NCBI GenBank assembly: GCA_012932295.1
Contig: JAAONU010000001.1
Span: 43,807,134 to 43,871,133, forward strand
Length of the DNA stretch: 64,000 bases
Source of the DNA: Cyclina sinensis
Taxonomy: Eukaryota; Mollusca; Bivalvia; Venerida; Veneridae
Reading direction: 5' to 3'
A program made the translations under genes and the position numbers. Below the pieces are notes generated by a model. It was not told the origin of the DNA, made no database searches, and saw nothing but the letters and a program-made list of their open reading frames with translations. Below, piece after piece: positions 23,601-37,435 of this stretch; positions within the stretch are counted from its first letter, which is position 1, and every line of letters begins with the position of its first letter.

Positions 23601-26494
23601 TTGTTTTAACCGTAATTTGACGTAATATCCAGAAATTTCACGCTAATGTTTTCCTTTTCCCGCGTGTCTAAGTTTGAATGATATAATCTTTTAACCATAA
23701 AACTTAAAAATTGAAAATCCTTAAGTGCTAAAGTATAGGCCTAATGTGATAAACTCTCGAGAACTCCCAAGAAACCACTTCTGTATGGAAGTTCATATCA
23801 TTGGTAAGTGATTGTTAATTTTTTTTTTGAAAGCAGGTCTTGGAATTACAAAAGAGAAGAAAAAGAAGGCAAAAAATAAATAAAAAACATTAATTAAAGT
23901 TGTGCAGTACAATATTAGAGATTTTATTGTACTGCACGCGGTCACTGCTGGACTCAAGTCTTTTCAAGTCATTAGACTTTTAAAGAAAGTACCTTAAATG
24001 AATAAGATGACGCCAGCAATAGTATTTAAGGCTAAACGTGGAATATCAAAGCCTGTCAAGCTAGAAGGTAGGTGACAGTTTCTTGTTAGTTATTCGACTC
24101 CCACAACCTCTGCCTAGAATGTAGTGTGCTATTCAGATTTTGAAAACAAATGAAATCGTTGCTGAATTATAACACAAAAAACAGAGACAATCTACACTAC
24201 AAGATTACAAAATCTTTATAATTAGATTCGAGGGACTCATTTATTCACCCGAAACCCCTACTAGTCGTGAATAATGCAGTTGGACTACTTGGACTACTTA
24301 TAAAAAAGCTATGCAAAATGTCATTAATCTTTTATGTATAAAAAATTAAATAGATATATCTACACCACAGCTGAGTTTGATGATCTAGTTTGAAGCCAGA
24401 ATGCAGCTGCTCTAGCTATGACCTGTCAGGTATTCATATTAAAACAGCATTAATTTTGCAGAGAAATGTAAATGAAATAAAAACTTCTGGTCTGTAGTAT
24501 GTCAGTATTTCTAGTTCTTACACTTTTTAGTAAAACAGTTTTGTAAGTAAGAATTCTCTTTCGTACTGTTACTATGTATTGATACGATTTCAGTGTCGTA
24601 AATTAAATTTGAATTTAATTCATAAAAAATAGTAGTTTACCATCTATCTTTAACCTTAAATCTTAAACAAATAACCTAAGAGAATTTGATACGTCCTAAC
24701 CAAACTGTTTTTGACTTTACGGATTTTTTTCGATTTGTATCCAACAAATATGATCAATATAAAACGTTAACTAGATACATTCGTGAATTGCAGTCATTAT
24801 TGTAACAGAAGACGATTTCATTATTTTATTACTAAACCTACAAACCTAATGGATTTCTTGATTACCAGCGCGCTTAGCATTCGTTACGTTGATGAGTTGC
24901 GCTAAAGCAATTTGATTTGTATGCATTTTCCATTCGGCTGTATTTATTCTAAGGAATTCATTCCAAAAACAATTATTACGACAAATAACACCAAATCGCC
25001 CTCCGAGACCCTTCTGTGGATTCTGAAGTGATGACAGAAGACTATACATTTAAACAAACAACATTTAAACATTAACAGTTACAACTTAAATACCAAGCCC
25101 ACGCAGAATTAATACAACTTTTGGAACGCTAAGTCAGTGAGCTAGATCTGTCGCTGAATTGCATTTCTAACCAAAATGCCGAGCTATGAATGTCTGTCAA
25201 ATGTGTATATTACACCCTTGTTACTAAAAACATTCCTATCTATATTCACTCCCTGGAATAATAATTTCAAGCCTTTTTCCGCTTTCCAAAGGACACAGAC
25301 GTTTACCATCTCTTTTTACATTCAGCTAGAATGTTTAAACCAGGACTGAAGTTGAAGATCTCAAAAACGAATGTATCGTAACAACAAAGCCATACTATAA
25401 ATAAAACATATGACAACATAAATGCTAAAACAATCAGAAGCCAGCCCAACTCTGTTCCTTGAGAATGTTTTCTTTTTCTTTTGTGTGTGTAAGCATAGTT
25501 GATAGGTTGAGTTAAACTGGGTTAATCGAGGCAGTCAAAGACATACTGGCCGGGGAGTTTTCTTAACCATCATTCTTAGGAAAGACTAGTACTAGACTCG
25601 TACTCTCCAAAGAAAGCTGCAAGGTTAGTTATCTATGGTTTGTTGTCCTATCCTGATGGTACATACTATCTTGGTAGTTTCTCTTTCTTGTTGATAGTAT
25701 TCATCAAGAACATTGTTGCCGAAAAGAACTGGCATCTCACATCCTATCTAATTACGAGAGAAGTCTTGTCTTTTATTGATTTCTAAACTTCATGAACTGC
25801 GATGAATTAAACGTAATTTGTTTCCTGTTAGTTTAGAATTGCATTCATCCAGTAAATGATTTCCTTGATTGGAGACATTTATTCTAAATATATGCAGATT
25901 GATACAAAATAGTACAGCATCTTAAGGAGTACCGTTAACGTAGACATTTGTATATAACGTCCATAAAGAGAAAGTAATGACCTATTGATTCTTATTAATT
26001 CCTACTGATTTAGTTTGTCTTCTTAACGTTCGGTTAGAAAAAGCAAACAGATTATAAGGATACTCTTCAGAAGTATTTTAATAAGATTTCTGTAATTGTT
26101 CATCTTCTTTAAAACTATAAAGCACAGTTTCAGTTAAAATGTTGGTCGTATTAAAAACGAAACAGTTTTTTACTTGAATGAGATTCAAAAGGAACGTCAT
26201 GTTTAAAAAAACTATTGTCAATCTTTGTAGTAAAGGTGAGTTTAAAGCTAGGATGACGAATGATTTCATTCAAACTTACCGACTAAAATTTAGCTATTTA
26301 AACTGAAACTACTTTATATTATTTTGATAAACCGATATACATTCAATATATCTTTTGTATATAGAATACATTTGCAACAGATGGAATATCTCTATCCTTA
26401 AGCTGTATGCGTATCTTTAAATTTCAATACCAAACATCGTCAATCCATTCTAATGCTAAGGAAAAATACAATAAATATTGAATTTACTACACTA
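20647..26494. other. Gene-free intergenic region
   Basis: About 5.8 kb of AT-rich DNA between the broken transposon and the giant palindrome. Reading frames are short and unrecognised. Apart from the ~60-bp repeat near 21,315 shared with 15,695, I see no defined element. The outer edge of the palindrome could extend further left than I can follow by eye. Confidence 0.5.
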
Positions 26495-27775
26495 TGAAGA
26501 GCCAAGTATAGTATCTACCTTTCATCCGACGGAGTTAAGTTTACATTATATTTCACTTGTAAAGAGCCAAATGACATTGACGTCTGTAACAGAGCATTAA
26601 TTTAATTTCTTCCAATCTGTACTAGGCATAATTTATTTCTCTTGTATTTTTAAGTCGTGAATTATACAAATTACTCTACTTCTTCATGCGTTACAATGTT
26701 TGATACTGACTAATACTCGTAGTATACCTCCAGTTTATGACAATCCCCGAATACATCATTTTTACTTGATTGAGTTTATGCTTTCTTTTATCATCAACAA
26801 AATAGTGGCAAACTACTTTGATTATCAGAAAGTTTGTCTAATTTAAATGTATTTTGAGGTGCAGTTGTGAACATTTGACTAAATATTTTGGAATTTCTCA
26901 GCATTTTAAGCATTTCTACTCTTAATTCAATAATAGATTGGTCCAAAGGGAAATATATCACTGAAATTAAATTCATCTACAAAAGTTTTACGTCCCAAAT
27001 GAGGAATTAAAAGTTCTGCCTTTGTTCCCAATCGCCTTGAGTTTTGTTTTGAATTTTCAAGATCTTATCCTTTCGCTATAGACAGATTATTTATGATTAA
27101 ACAAAAACGTGAAACGTTTCTAAATGCATAATGAAAATATATCTTATAAACATTAGTTCTCGCGCAAATATAATTCATTCTAGCGACAAGATAGTCTGAA
27201 TACATTATTTTACATATATTTCTTAAGCTGATTTACCAATGACTTACTATATGCAGTATTAAGCATAAACCTACAGGTTTTATCACGGAGTAACCTCAAA
27301 TTAGTTTGTCATTTTGACCATACTTTCAAGTGTGCATTTCTTTATCAGATTTATATTCAGAAATATTCCGAGACATGTAGTTTTAATATGTATTTCACTT
27401 TATGCCTGACAAGGGTAAAAGAAAACAATATTTAAGAGTGTAGTGTAGTCGTGGGGAAATGGCCATAGAGGATAGTCTGTAAATCTCAAACAACACCATT
27501 ACAGTTTCCAAGTTATTATTTATTAAGTCTTTTCTTGTTCTAAGTTTTCTAAATATATTCCAATTGCAAAAGCTCTCTCCACTATTTAAAAGCCAAAACA
27601 TGTCGTAGCCGGACAGAATGTCATTGTAAATATTAACCAATAAGGTATTACGAAGCTAGTAACTGTAAGTGCCGGCGGAGCAGAATCCGGCATGGTGGAG
27701 GTTTCCATCCCTAGCTTCTCTCGTAGCTGCCCCCTGACTGTCTAGATGATTCTATTTCTAAAGAAGTGTAACTAA

Positions 27776-27900
27776 GTCTTCAGGCAATTAGCTTGTCGTG
27801 AAATACACGTTTTTCTGACATGTAACATAATTATGTCACAAGCCAGACAAATAATTATAGTATGTAATCCGTAGACTGAACTAATGTATTGCCTGAAGAC
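27776..27900. mobile_element. Small MITE-like element, 125 bp, left arm only
   Basis: Perfect 13-bp inverted ends GTCTTCAGGCAAT (27,776-27,788) and its reverse complement (27,888-27,900) enclose about 100 AT-rich bases. It lies in a ~850-base left-arm stretch for which the right arm has only ~330 bases, consistent with a later insertion. No clear target duplication was seen. Confidence 0.55.
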
Positions 27901-29734
27901 GTATGCACTATTGAATTCTGACCTGTTTCTTTTTGTACCTAAATAAAATATATAAGAATAAACCTTTCAGGGTTAAATACAAAATGATTTTTTCCACCAT
28001 TACACTACAAGAGATACATTTAGATACAAATTTTAAAAACAGCAAAAACTTCATTGAGTCTGACAATTCGACTTCCGCGCATTTTATAGAACAAGTAGTC
28101 CTTTCAACACAGATATAAAGTTTCAAGTTTAACTCAATAAAATTCGTTTCTTGTTTTCGTTCAGTCTGTTATGACTGTATATGTTTAAGTCACAAGAAGC
28201 TGTAAAATGATAATATGCCGGTATCTGAAATTACCATCCAGACAGGAAGTTATCACCATCATGAATAAATCCATGGATTTTAACCTCAGTTTACAAGTAC
28301 ACAGCACATCAACTGTAATGTGAGATTTGATGCAATTCCTTAAAGAAATATTATGCTCAAATTTCAGATACAAATAACTACTACACCAACTACACCTTCT
28401 CTGCGTAAATATAAAATAAACATGTTTGAAAACACACAGAGTAGATATATTACGATTAAAACTTTACACATTATAGGTTAACACCGTATAGATACATAGT
28501 GTGATTAAAAAAACTGGCAGTTTTTTTAAGAAAGCACCAACATAACATGACCTGTAATAGGGAATACAGCTTCCCAAACATAGTGTGTGTATTCTAGTAG
28601 CCTAATTAGACATATTCAGTAAGAATTTCCTAGATTTCAATTAATTTCTGCAATAAAAGTATTTTATGCAAAGATGGGCATAGTATATCTTTAATTGCTC
28701 TCGAGAAAAGCTTTTGGTCACAATATTTATTGCTAACAATTAATAGCATCTAATACGTGTAAACTGGAAAAGCAATTTACTTTCTTTGTTAATCGAATTA
28801 GATATGGAAAAACACGATGGCATGATGAGATTGTAATAAAATAATTATTTAGCAGAAAGGGAATCTGAAAACATATTTTGACACCCGTACTCCTTACTTG
28901 GTTAATTCGAATCACATTTTGAAAAAGCTTTCTCGATTCTCATAAAAGCTAACGCGTATCAAAGTCTGTACGTTTTCACATAAAATAAAACAAGGATATC
29001 GTTGGAAACGATGGATGCTCCCAAAAGTACATGGAAGTTGAATGAATGTGTAACTGAGGAAGGTGGGAGGAGGTTGGGAAGCATGTTGTGCAGTTATAAT
29101 GATATTGAATGGTGTTCTTCATTTCACAAGAATAAAATCAGGAGAAAATAATTATTTTATTTTATTACATATTATTATGTCAACAGTGAAAAAGGGTTAA
29201 GCAAATATTTGAGTTGTTTCCAGAACCAGATCACAAGTTAATACTTGAACATTTGTTTGTAAGGACTATTGTTAGTATAAAATGTTAGCAGTTATACTAA
29301 AGAAGTGTTATTAGACATGTACCTTTACATGATAGACTGACGGTTGATTCCAATCCAAATAATCTGATGATCTGAAATTATGGCGTAGTGAGTCGTATGA
29401 ATGGGTTTATGCTTCGAGAAACAAATACCTGGTCAAGAGTAGAGCCAGTGTTTGTGGTAGCAAAATAAAGGGAAATAATTAAAAAAGTAACTAAAACTTA
29501 TTGTTCTTATTCAATGGATTTTCTTTCAATGTATTCTTTCATTTTATTAACTTTCAAAACATGCCTTCAGTAGCTTTGAAGTTATAGTGCAAATAAATCT
29601 GGTCAAAAAATTTTGACAAAAAAATATTAGTTAAATTTAATAAAGGGAGATAATACAGAAAGTGAGCTAGACAGAGTTATGGTTCTTTCACAATGCAAAT
29701 CCTCTCATTGTATTCTATCATTGTGTAAACTTTT

Positions 29735-30331
29735 AACAAAATCACTAAATGAAAAGGCATCAGGGCATAAATCTATGAAAAATCACTGAACCGGAACATG
29801 CCGGTAAAATACACGAATGCTTTTGGTAGTGCAGCTTCCTAATGAGTTTCAATGAATTCCAGTCAATGGTTGCTTGTCAATAAAGCTTCCTACTGAGTTT
29901 CAGTGAATTGCATTTAATAGCTGCTGAGAAATAGTCCGGACAAAAATTACAGTTAAAAACGCACCAAAGGGGCATAACTTTTTGAAAAATAACTAAACCG
30001 GAACATGCCTGTAATATGCACACTTCCTTTTGGTAGTGAAGCTTCCTATGAAGTATTGATGAATTCAAGACAGTGGTTGCTGAGAAATAGTCCGGACAAA
30101 AATGTCAGTTGAAAGGGCATTAAAGGGGATAACTTTGTGAAAAATCAATGGACTGGAACAGGCTGCTCATATGCACAGCTTCTCTTGGCAGTGAAGCTTT
30201 CTATTACGTTTTAGTAAATTCAAGCCAGTGGTTGTTCAGAAATTGTCCGGACAATATTTCGGGACGGACGGACGGACAGACGGACGGACAAGGCGGCTAC
30301 TAAATGAATCCCCGTTGGGGAGCATGGAAAA
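29735..30331 (+). repeat. Tandem ~155-bp repeat with GGAC tail
   Basis: Three to four diverged units marked by GTCCGGACAA at 29,934, 30,090 and 30,245 (spacing 156 and 155). Each includes a GAAAAATCA..CGGAACA segment and AGTGAAGCTTCCTA. The block ends in GGACGGACGGAC-type repeats, then GCGGCTACTAAATGA and GGGGAGCAT. From memory this is a common dispersed repeat in bivalves. It interrupts the left arm: flanking blocks at 28,750 and 30,345 pair with right-arm sequence only ~230 bases apart (49,762-49,990). Confidence 0.7.
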
Positions 30332-33069
30332 TGTCGAGTTTAACGAACTGAACCACACGTGTCGGTAAAAATAGATAACACCAGAAACTGAAAGTACAAC
30401 TCACTGAATGATTATATTTAAAAGAGAAAGCATGTAACTTCTTGTCCTATAAGATGATAATTGAGATCTATCTAAATAACTCAAGTTCAATCAGAAAAGC
30501 TTAACGCTTTATTGTGTAAAATAACACATGAGAAATCACATGCCATATCGATTTTGGACAGTTTTAATTTTGAGGCATTGAAAAACAATTTTATTGAACA
30601 TTATTTGTTTCAGTTCAGTTTGGAAGTGCCTTCACCAGTTGTTGATTACCCTGATTGTATGCGATTATTCAGGTTTTATATAGGCATTGAAAGTGACATA
30701 AATTGCATTCTAATTATAATGACCAGGTAGGAAGAACCCGGTTTTATAGTAATGCTTTTTAATGCATAGAAAGGACTTGTCTTCATGTACCCCATTTAAA
30801 TGTGGTTATCCATCACTTTGTATTTAAATTCTGAAGCGAAACAATACATATTCTGAGCATTGTATTTATAGTTTATTACTGAACATATCAGTGTGTTTCC
30901 TTGGCAGAGTGCACTTACAGGATAGGAGAAGCAAAATGTAGTTTCTTTCCGTGTAATATTTTTTTACTTTGACATGGCCTTTATTTTTATTTTAATTTGT
31001 AGTTGTTTTCCTCAATCATGACATTCGATGTATGTGATTGTTGCAAAAAAACTGTTTGATGAAAAAAGTTACAGCAGTAAATACCAACTCAATAACCTTG
31101 TAGTATAAGACAAGCAATTGTCGATTTGCTTAATAAAACTAGTGTTGTTGAGCCATTGTGTGACGAGACAAAATCTGTGAATTGCTAATGAATTGTCACT
31201 GGTAGGTGCGTAGTCACCGTATCCACTAATCAATTAAATTCTTTACTTATGGTAATTTTATGTACTTTTTCCCATTTATTCATTTCTGGTACGTGTCATA
31301 CATGTTACAACAACAACAAAAAATTCTGAGCATTTCTTGCATGTTAACTGTTACCTTAAAAACTAATGTAACTCAATATTTACTGAACGAAAGAGGTAAA
31401 CTGATGCCATTAGATTTACAGGAGACATTTTTTCCTTAGAAATATACTGAAACTTTTTTTTTACAATCATTCTCAATAGCTCGCATTGAGGTTATAAAAA
31501 TAAACATTTATAGAAATATTTGCTGGATTTTCATGTGTCTGCTCAAATTTTTTAATATATTGCTCTTTGAGTTTTTGACAAAAACAGAAATTTTGTGAAC
31601 ATACAAAAAATTAAAATATTCACATTGAAGTTCTTTAAGACATCAAATCGCAACATAAGTGACGTCATAAGGTTTGAATTCTACAGCAAGAGTACATGTA
31701 AGTCTTCAGTATGCATTTTCCAGCATAAAGAGGTTATTATCAACAGGCGACTTCTACATTAAAAGCAACGATTACAGTTTCTAAATTAAAAAAAAAGACA
31801 ATCAATATTGATAAATGAACACATCATGGAATCTCCAAAGAAAGAATGAATACGTTATCTGCCACTCCTTAAACATAAATTGTTGCCTCGTTTAATGAAA
31901 TTGAATCGAATGCTTTTGTATTTAAACCTAGAGTAAATTACTGTAGAATTAATACTTTCTGAAGAATTAACAAACACCAAAATTACCGGGAAATTCTCCA
32001 GAAAGACTTATCTATAAGTGTATAAGTAGGAATTGCATAGAAAGTGTAAAAACTTTGCAACAGAGAGGATATTTAGCACTTGCTTAAGATATTCAACAGA
32101 AAAAATATTCTTGCGACAAACAAACTGCAATACCATGTCCCTGTTTAAAGAAGATTTAGGATTCACTTGATAAGTAAGCCCCTACACGTCTTAGTTTTAC
32201 TTCTCAGAAGCAAATGAGAATGTCACTTCTTAATCAAACATCATTTTATTGGAATTGCAAATCACAGAATCTTGGGTAACCATGGTGACGGAACTTATTC
32301 AATTTAAGATGGAAATGTATGTCCAACAAATCAGTCAAATAACGAAGAGTTAGCAGAATTTTTAGATAAGTTTTGTTCTGCCACACTGTATTTTAGTAAT
32401 ACTGTTTTAGACGGAAAAAAAAAGAAGTTATTTTAGATGTTTTGACAAATCTAATTTATTTTCAAGCGACAATGATAAACAGCCATTGGAGTACCAAATG
32501 CAGACTAGAAGCTGAGATTGTTTCCGATACATTTCAGAAGTTTTTATGCACTTTTAACTTAATTATAAGTGACTGATTATTTTTCTGCAGCTGAAAGGTA
32601 TATTCTAAATTCAAAATATCACTTGATTATAATAATAAAAATGACTTTTTGAGAATAAAAATTCGACGGAAGGAAGAGATTTTCTGTAACAAATTATTAA
32701 AACCGTACTTGACAACACATTTCCTCGATTTTGAATTGAAACAATATGAATTAGAATGGTCTAAATCTAGGTCTAGTTCCAGTAGATAAGGAATTATCAA
32801 TGTTACTCAGCTTTGCAAGTTCAATTATCATCTAGGTTTTTTAATGTTACGATCGGTCACTGGCATTTGTATTGAAAAAGAAGACATGTGATAAAAAGCA
32901 GATCTTTGATTGAATATTTATTTTAGTAGAACGATGGCGCTTCTAAGTCACTAACTGGTATGTTTCAAGCGTGTGCCTTATAAACATTCTTACTTCATTT
33001 TCAGTGGATTACGATATTGGCAAATATGCTCCTGTTTTATTGAAATCCTTCTTATTCATTTATCAGATC

Positions 33070-33680
33070 TAATTTGAAATTCGTTTTTATACCAATTTGA
33101 TATATTCAAGCTATTACCAAAGTGAATCAAGTTATATAATTAATTTGAAATTAAGTCCACTTGATTACTTCCTGTTGTTAAATGACTTTTTTGTTGTCGC
33201 TTTCGTCCCAATAATTGTGAAAATGTGTCCTTATGCAAATTGAATTAAATGCCTGTAAATTTTGGGCCTTATCTTGCGGATAAACAATATATTAAAAACA
33301 ACAACAACAACAAAACAACAACAAACAAACAAGCGAAAAAGAAACAAACAATAATTTAAAAAAAATGGACCTTTAAAAAGTTGCGTGGTTATTACCAGAA
33401 GTGTTAAATTTAATTTTAAAACAACAAACATGCCAACAACCAAATTGCTATAATCAAGTTACAAAATGGCGCGCGTTATGAAAACAAGTTTGCCGTTGTA
33501 CGCCTGATTTAAAAAAAAAATGTTTTTTTTTTTTCTGAGGCTTGATTATATTTTCCAAAACGTGGTAGTTTTCAGGAAATGTGATTATGGAAATCTTGAT
33601 AAAATTTATTTTTATGCCAGCATTCGAATGCAGAAATCGGATTCGAATATTCCTAAGGAATGGCTAATATTTTTTTTTCA
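33070..33680. other. Left-arm-specific insertion, unclassified
   Basis: Sequence on both sides pairs with right-arm DNA that is nearly continuous around 43,330-43,390, so about 600 bases were gained here or lost there. It contains a CAA-rich run (33,296-33,340) and T-runs. I found no convincing inverted ends or target duplication. Confidence 0.45.
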
Positions 33681-36600
33681 ATTACTTAGCCCTTTTGCTA
33701 TCAAGTTGTAAAAATTTGTGGGCAGCTTCTTGTTATTCTGGCTACATACTTTCTCAACAATATATATACGCAGACAAATTACCATTTTATTGTTTTAATG
33801 AAACGAAGCAGCTGATCAACAATAATACCACCAGTCTCATCTGGTATGCAGAAATTACCCAACTTCATCCTGTCCAAATCCCATTGGCCTTAACTGATTT
33901 ATTGATGGTCATTTTAAGGATATGAACAAGTCTGCTTACTGTTAGGTATGGATTATTTCTGAGAGAAGCCAAAGTTTAGTCTCATGTATTGTTGTATTAA
34001 AATATATATTTACATAGAGACCGTTCAGATAGTGTATTTAATAAAAATGTGTGACCGAAACTTAACAGTATAATGTTTAACAAACACCTGAACTTTCGTT
34101 ACTTCTCATACTTCAAAAAAATGATTTTGACAAGGTCTATAAAACAATAGCTAAAATCTTTGTGTAGTTTGATAGGTTGCATTTTGAAACTGTCGTTTGC
34201 AAATTTTATCTACTGCTTTCAGTTTCTAATATCTTGAATGTCATATAAGAACGTGTAATGCATATGACCTTAAATGGACAATACGCTTTTTGAATGTTTA
34301 CAGTTTGTCAAGTAAGCACATTGTTGTTTTGTAGATGCGGCTTTCTTCATGAAAATGGCCTTTTTTCCTCTTGGAAATCCTGTATTGTTCATGAAAATAC
34401 TGTATTTTCAGAACAAGTAATATTTTGGTACTCTGTGTCCGTTACAATTATTTTTATTCAAGCATTTAAAGTGCTTTTTTGGAATTATTCACCACCAATA
34501 TGCAATGCCATAAAGGACCGTTATGTTTATGCCATTGCAGAATGCTTATTACAACTTGAGCTTTTATTTGATAATTCAATAAAAAGAGAGAGTTATGTCA
34601 AGTTACAATAACATACCGCCAAACTATATCAATATCATATGAATATTTTGAAACAAAGAAACCACACAATGCATAGTTTCAGGAAACAGTAATATCAAGA
34701 ACAAATTGCACAACAAAGCCTGTTAACAAAAGACGTTTAAATCAATATGGCGCATAGTTCTCGTGGAAAGCATTAACTGTATAATTAGACACAGCGATGT
34801 TGCAGTAATGGGCTTTTCAGTCCAAAAGCCAAAATATATATATATAAAAAAAATTGCCTTCAAATACATATGCGCTCACTGATGACAACAGTTTGTATTA
34901 GAATGCAATTTAAGTGGATTACTGTATTACTCACAAAATCATATAGATTTTAGTTTCAAGTTATTATATCTTTATTTAGGATACTGACACACTTTGGTCA
35001 AATTGACAGTTTTTAGTGTAATTGGTTTTATTTCGAAACCTTTATTTATTCTTTTAAAGTATATTTCTTTTTAATAAAGATATGTATTTTTGGTTTTTAG
35101 TAAAAAATGCTTGAATCAATCAATCAATTTTCGAAGACAATTGCTGACAAAACCACAGCTAGTGTTATATCACAAACACCATACGTTGTTTAAACACGAC
35201 TTTTAAGATAACCATTGATGGAAACTTTCTTTAGACCTTTGTTAGACATTTTATTTTGTTTTCGTAAAAGGTAATTGTAGATAAAACAATTCAGCAGACT
35301 TTTTTTATAATCGATACTATATGAACAAAATACAGACAGCCTCGTCTGGACTAAGGGAAATAACATCAAACTAATCTGTCATAATTCTGTTTGCATTCGA
35401 TGAAATATTGACAGTCATTCTTATAGTATATTAGCTTTTCTGCTTACTGCTGTGTCAAAATTCTGATCGAGACCAACTAAAGACCTGGCTGTTGTGTATA
35501 ACCAGTCGTATCTTTCAAAGTAGTCTGAACTGCTGCACAACACCTAAAAGGATCTAATTCAGCATAAAGGTAAACTATTGTATCACATAAAGACATTTGG
35601 CGATAGTTACAAGACCTTTTTATAAACTGTCGAGGCAATGTATCTCACGGGTTCGCCTGTTTCACATAGCTTTTCAAATGAAAGAAAGTAAATTCGCAAA
35701 TCGAACTGGGTAGTGTTTAGTTATCTTGAATGTAATACAGCAGAATAGCTTTTTTGTAACAATGTTGGTATGTAATATTGCACTGAAGAAAGGAAGTTAA
35801 AAAAAAACAATATTTAAAGAAAGAAAAACTAATGTAACATAAACTTTTATCACGATCTCTTTAAGTCTACAGTCAGTTAAATAATTAATCTTTGTAATAC
35901 TTCTTTAAAATTCATTAAAGGACGTTAAAGCAACATATAAAATGATCCTAGACACAATACGAGAGACCTAGAAGGTTCAAAATGTCATGTTTCTTCTGCA
36001 TCAAACAGATGAAATTGAAACATTACCATTTATGAATAAGCTTAAGTATTACTCTCTTTCCCTTTCTACAGAAAGTATTTCATATTCCGGTATGTTTTAC
36101 TGTCTTTACCAAACGTCTATAATCTAGTTTGCATGTCTTAATGTGTTTGTCTGCCACTTACTTGAGAGTTACTTGAAAAACTTCTGCGATGAAACAATTC
36201 AATTATCATCAACGCCCTATCTTTTAGAGAGAGACAGAAATAATCAGATAAGGCTATGTTCAATGCACTTCTTGTCGTGTACCATAAACGTGAAGAACGA
36301 AATCCAGTAGGAAACGAAGATACACGTTTGGTGTGTTTAACGTAAATGTAAAGAATCATTTCTTGCATAACTGAAACGTCAGAACCTATTTCTTTTATTT
36401 ATATTATGATGTAACAGTGTTGATTGATGTGCATTTCTTTCTTTGATGTCAAATCGAAGACACTGTATATATTTTAACTGTTTCGTTCAGCATAAAAGCA
36501 ACGTGTTATTCTTTATTGCTGATTGCCATCAAATAAGCACACACTGGAACCATTAAATATGAGGTATCATAGTTTTGAGATTAAAACAAGAAAGACAGAA

Positions 36601-37435
36601 ATATACAGTAATAGCATGACTTACATATGTTACAATTATTCTTCTTACGAGCATTCTAAAATAAGAAGAGCTAAGTACATCCCCGTCTCCACTTACTGGA
36701 GAAAAGCAACATTGAGAATATACGTGGACTATCTAAAGCGGATTGAAATCAACCTTCATATAATTTGCTTACTCTCTTGTAGCATGTCACTTGCTTTATT
36801 AGGTGTAGTACCGTCTTGTTTTTCTACTGAATGCCTACGAAGATAAATAAAATTGATCAATACTGTCAAACTTACAAGTTCTTTTTTATATGCTTTCAAC
36901 GAAAAACTACATATTACGTAAAGTTGTCGTACTAAACATATTTATAGTAAAAAAAAAATTACAGATCCTTTCGCATTGTGATACTAGATGGTAAAATTCT
37001 CCTCCCCTTGTAGTTTAAAGGGAGACATTGATATTTCAGGAAGACAGAAACCATGTCCTACAGAAGGATCTTTTGAAACAGTCACAGTTTTGTTCTTAAA
37101 ATATCTCTGACGATGTCTGCAATATAAGACACAATGATCCAAAATATATTAGATGTTTCCTTTATGAGGTCGTGTCCGACATTAAACGTGTTTGGGGTTT
37201 ATTTTATAACAACGTCTAGAACCATTAAATTAATATTTCTCTTGATTAATGACACTGTATCATGTCTGTTAATTGTAAAACAACACATTTGCTAAAACAG
37301 CAATATTCTTTAAAAATAAAAAAATGGAACAAAGTAAGTTGGTCATTGCTATATATGAATAGGCATGAATGAATTTTTAACAACGTTTTGTATAGATCTA
37401 TTTTTAGTTAACTGTTTTCAAATAGAACAAACACT

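Larger units (their letters stand above)
26495..37435 (+). repeat. Left arm of ~25-kb inverted repeat
   Basis: Reads as an imperfect reverse complement of 38,848-51,465 over its whole length, interrupted by arm-specific insertions. Checked block pairs (left / right): 26,502-26,690 / 51,285-51,452; 26,770-27,145 / 50,775-51,150; 28,010-28,265 / 50,090-50,390; 28,670-28,750 / 49,990-50,060; 30,345-30,364 / 49,741-49,760; 30,490-30,720 / 46,180-46,410; 32,225-32,330 / 44,060-44,175; 32,480-32,520 / 43,865-43,910; 33,720-33,860 / 43,170-43,330; 34,490-34,690 / 42,420-42,620; 36,150-36,300 / 39,945-40,120; 37,170-37,435 / 38,848-39,150. No reading frame longer than chance is shared, so this is non-coding or very old. 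Confidence 0.9.
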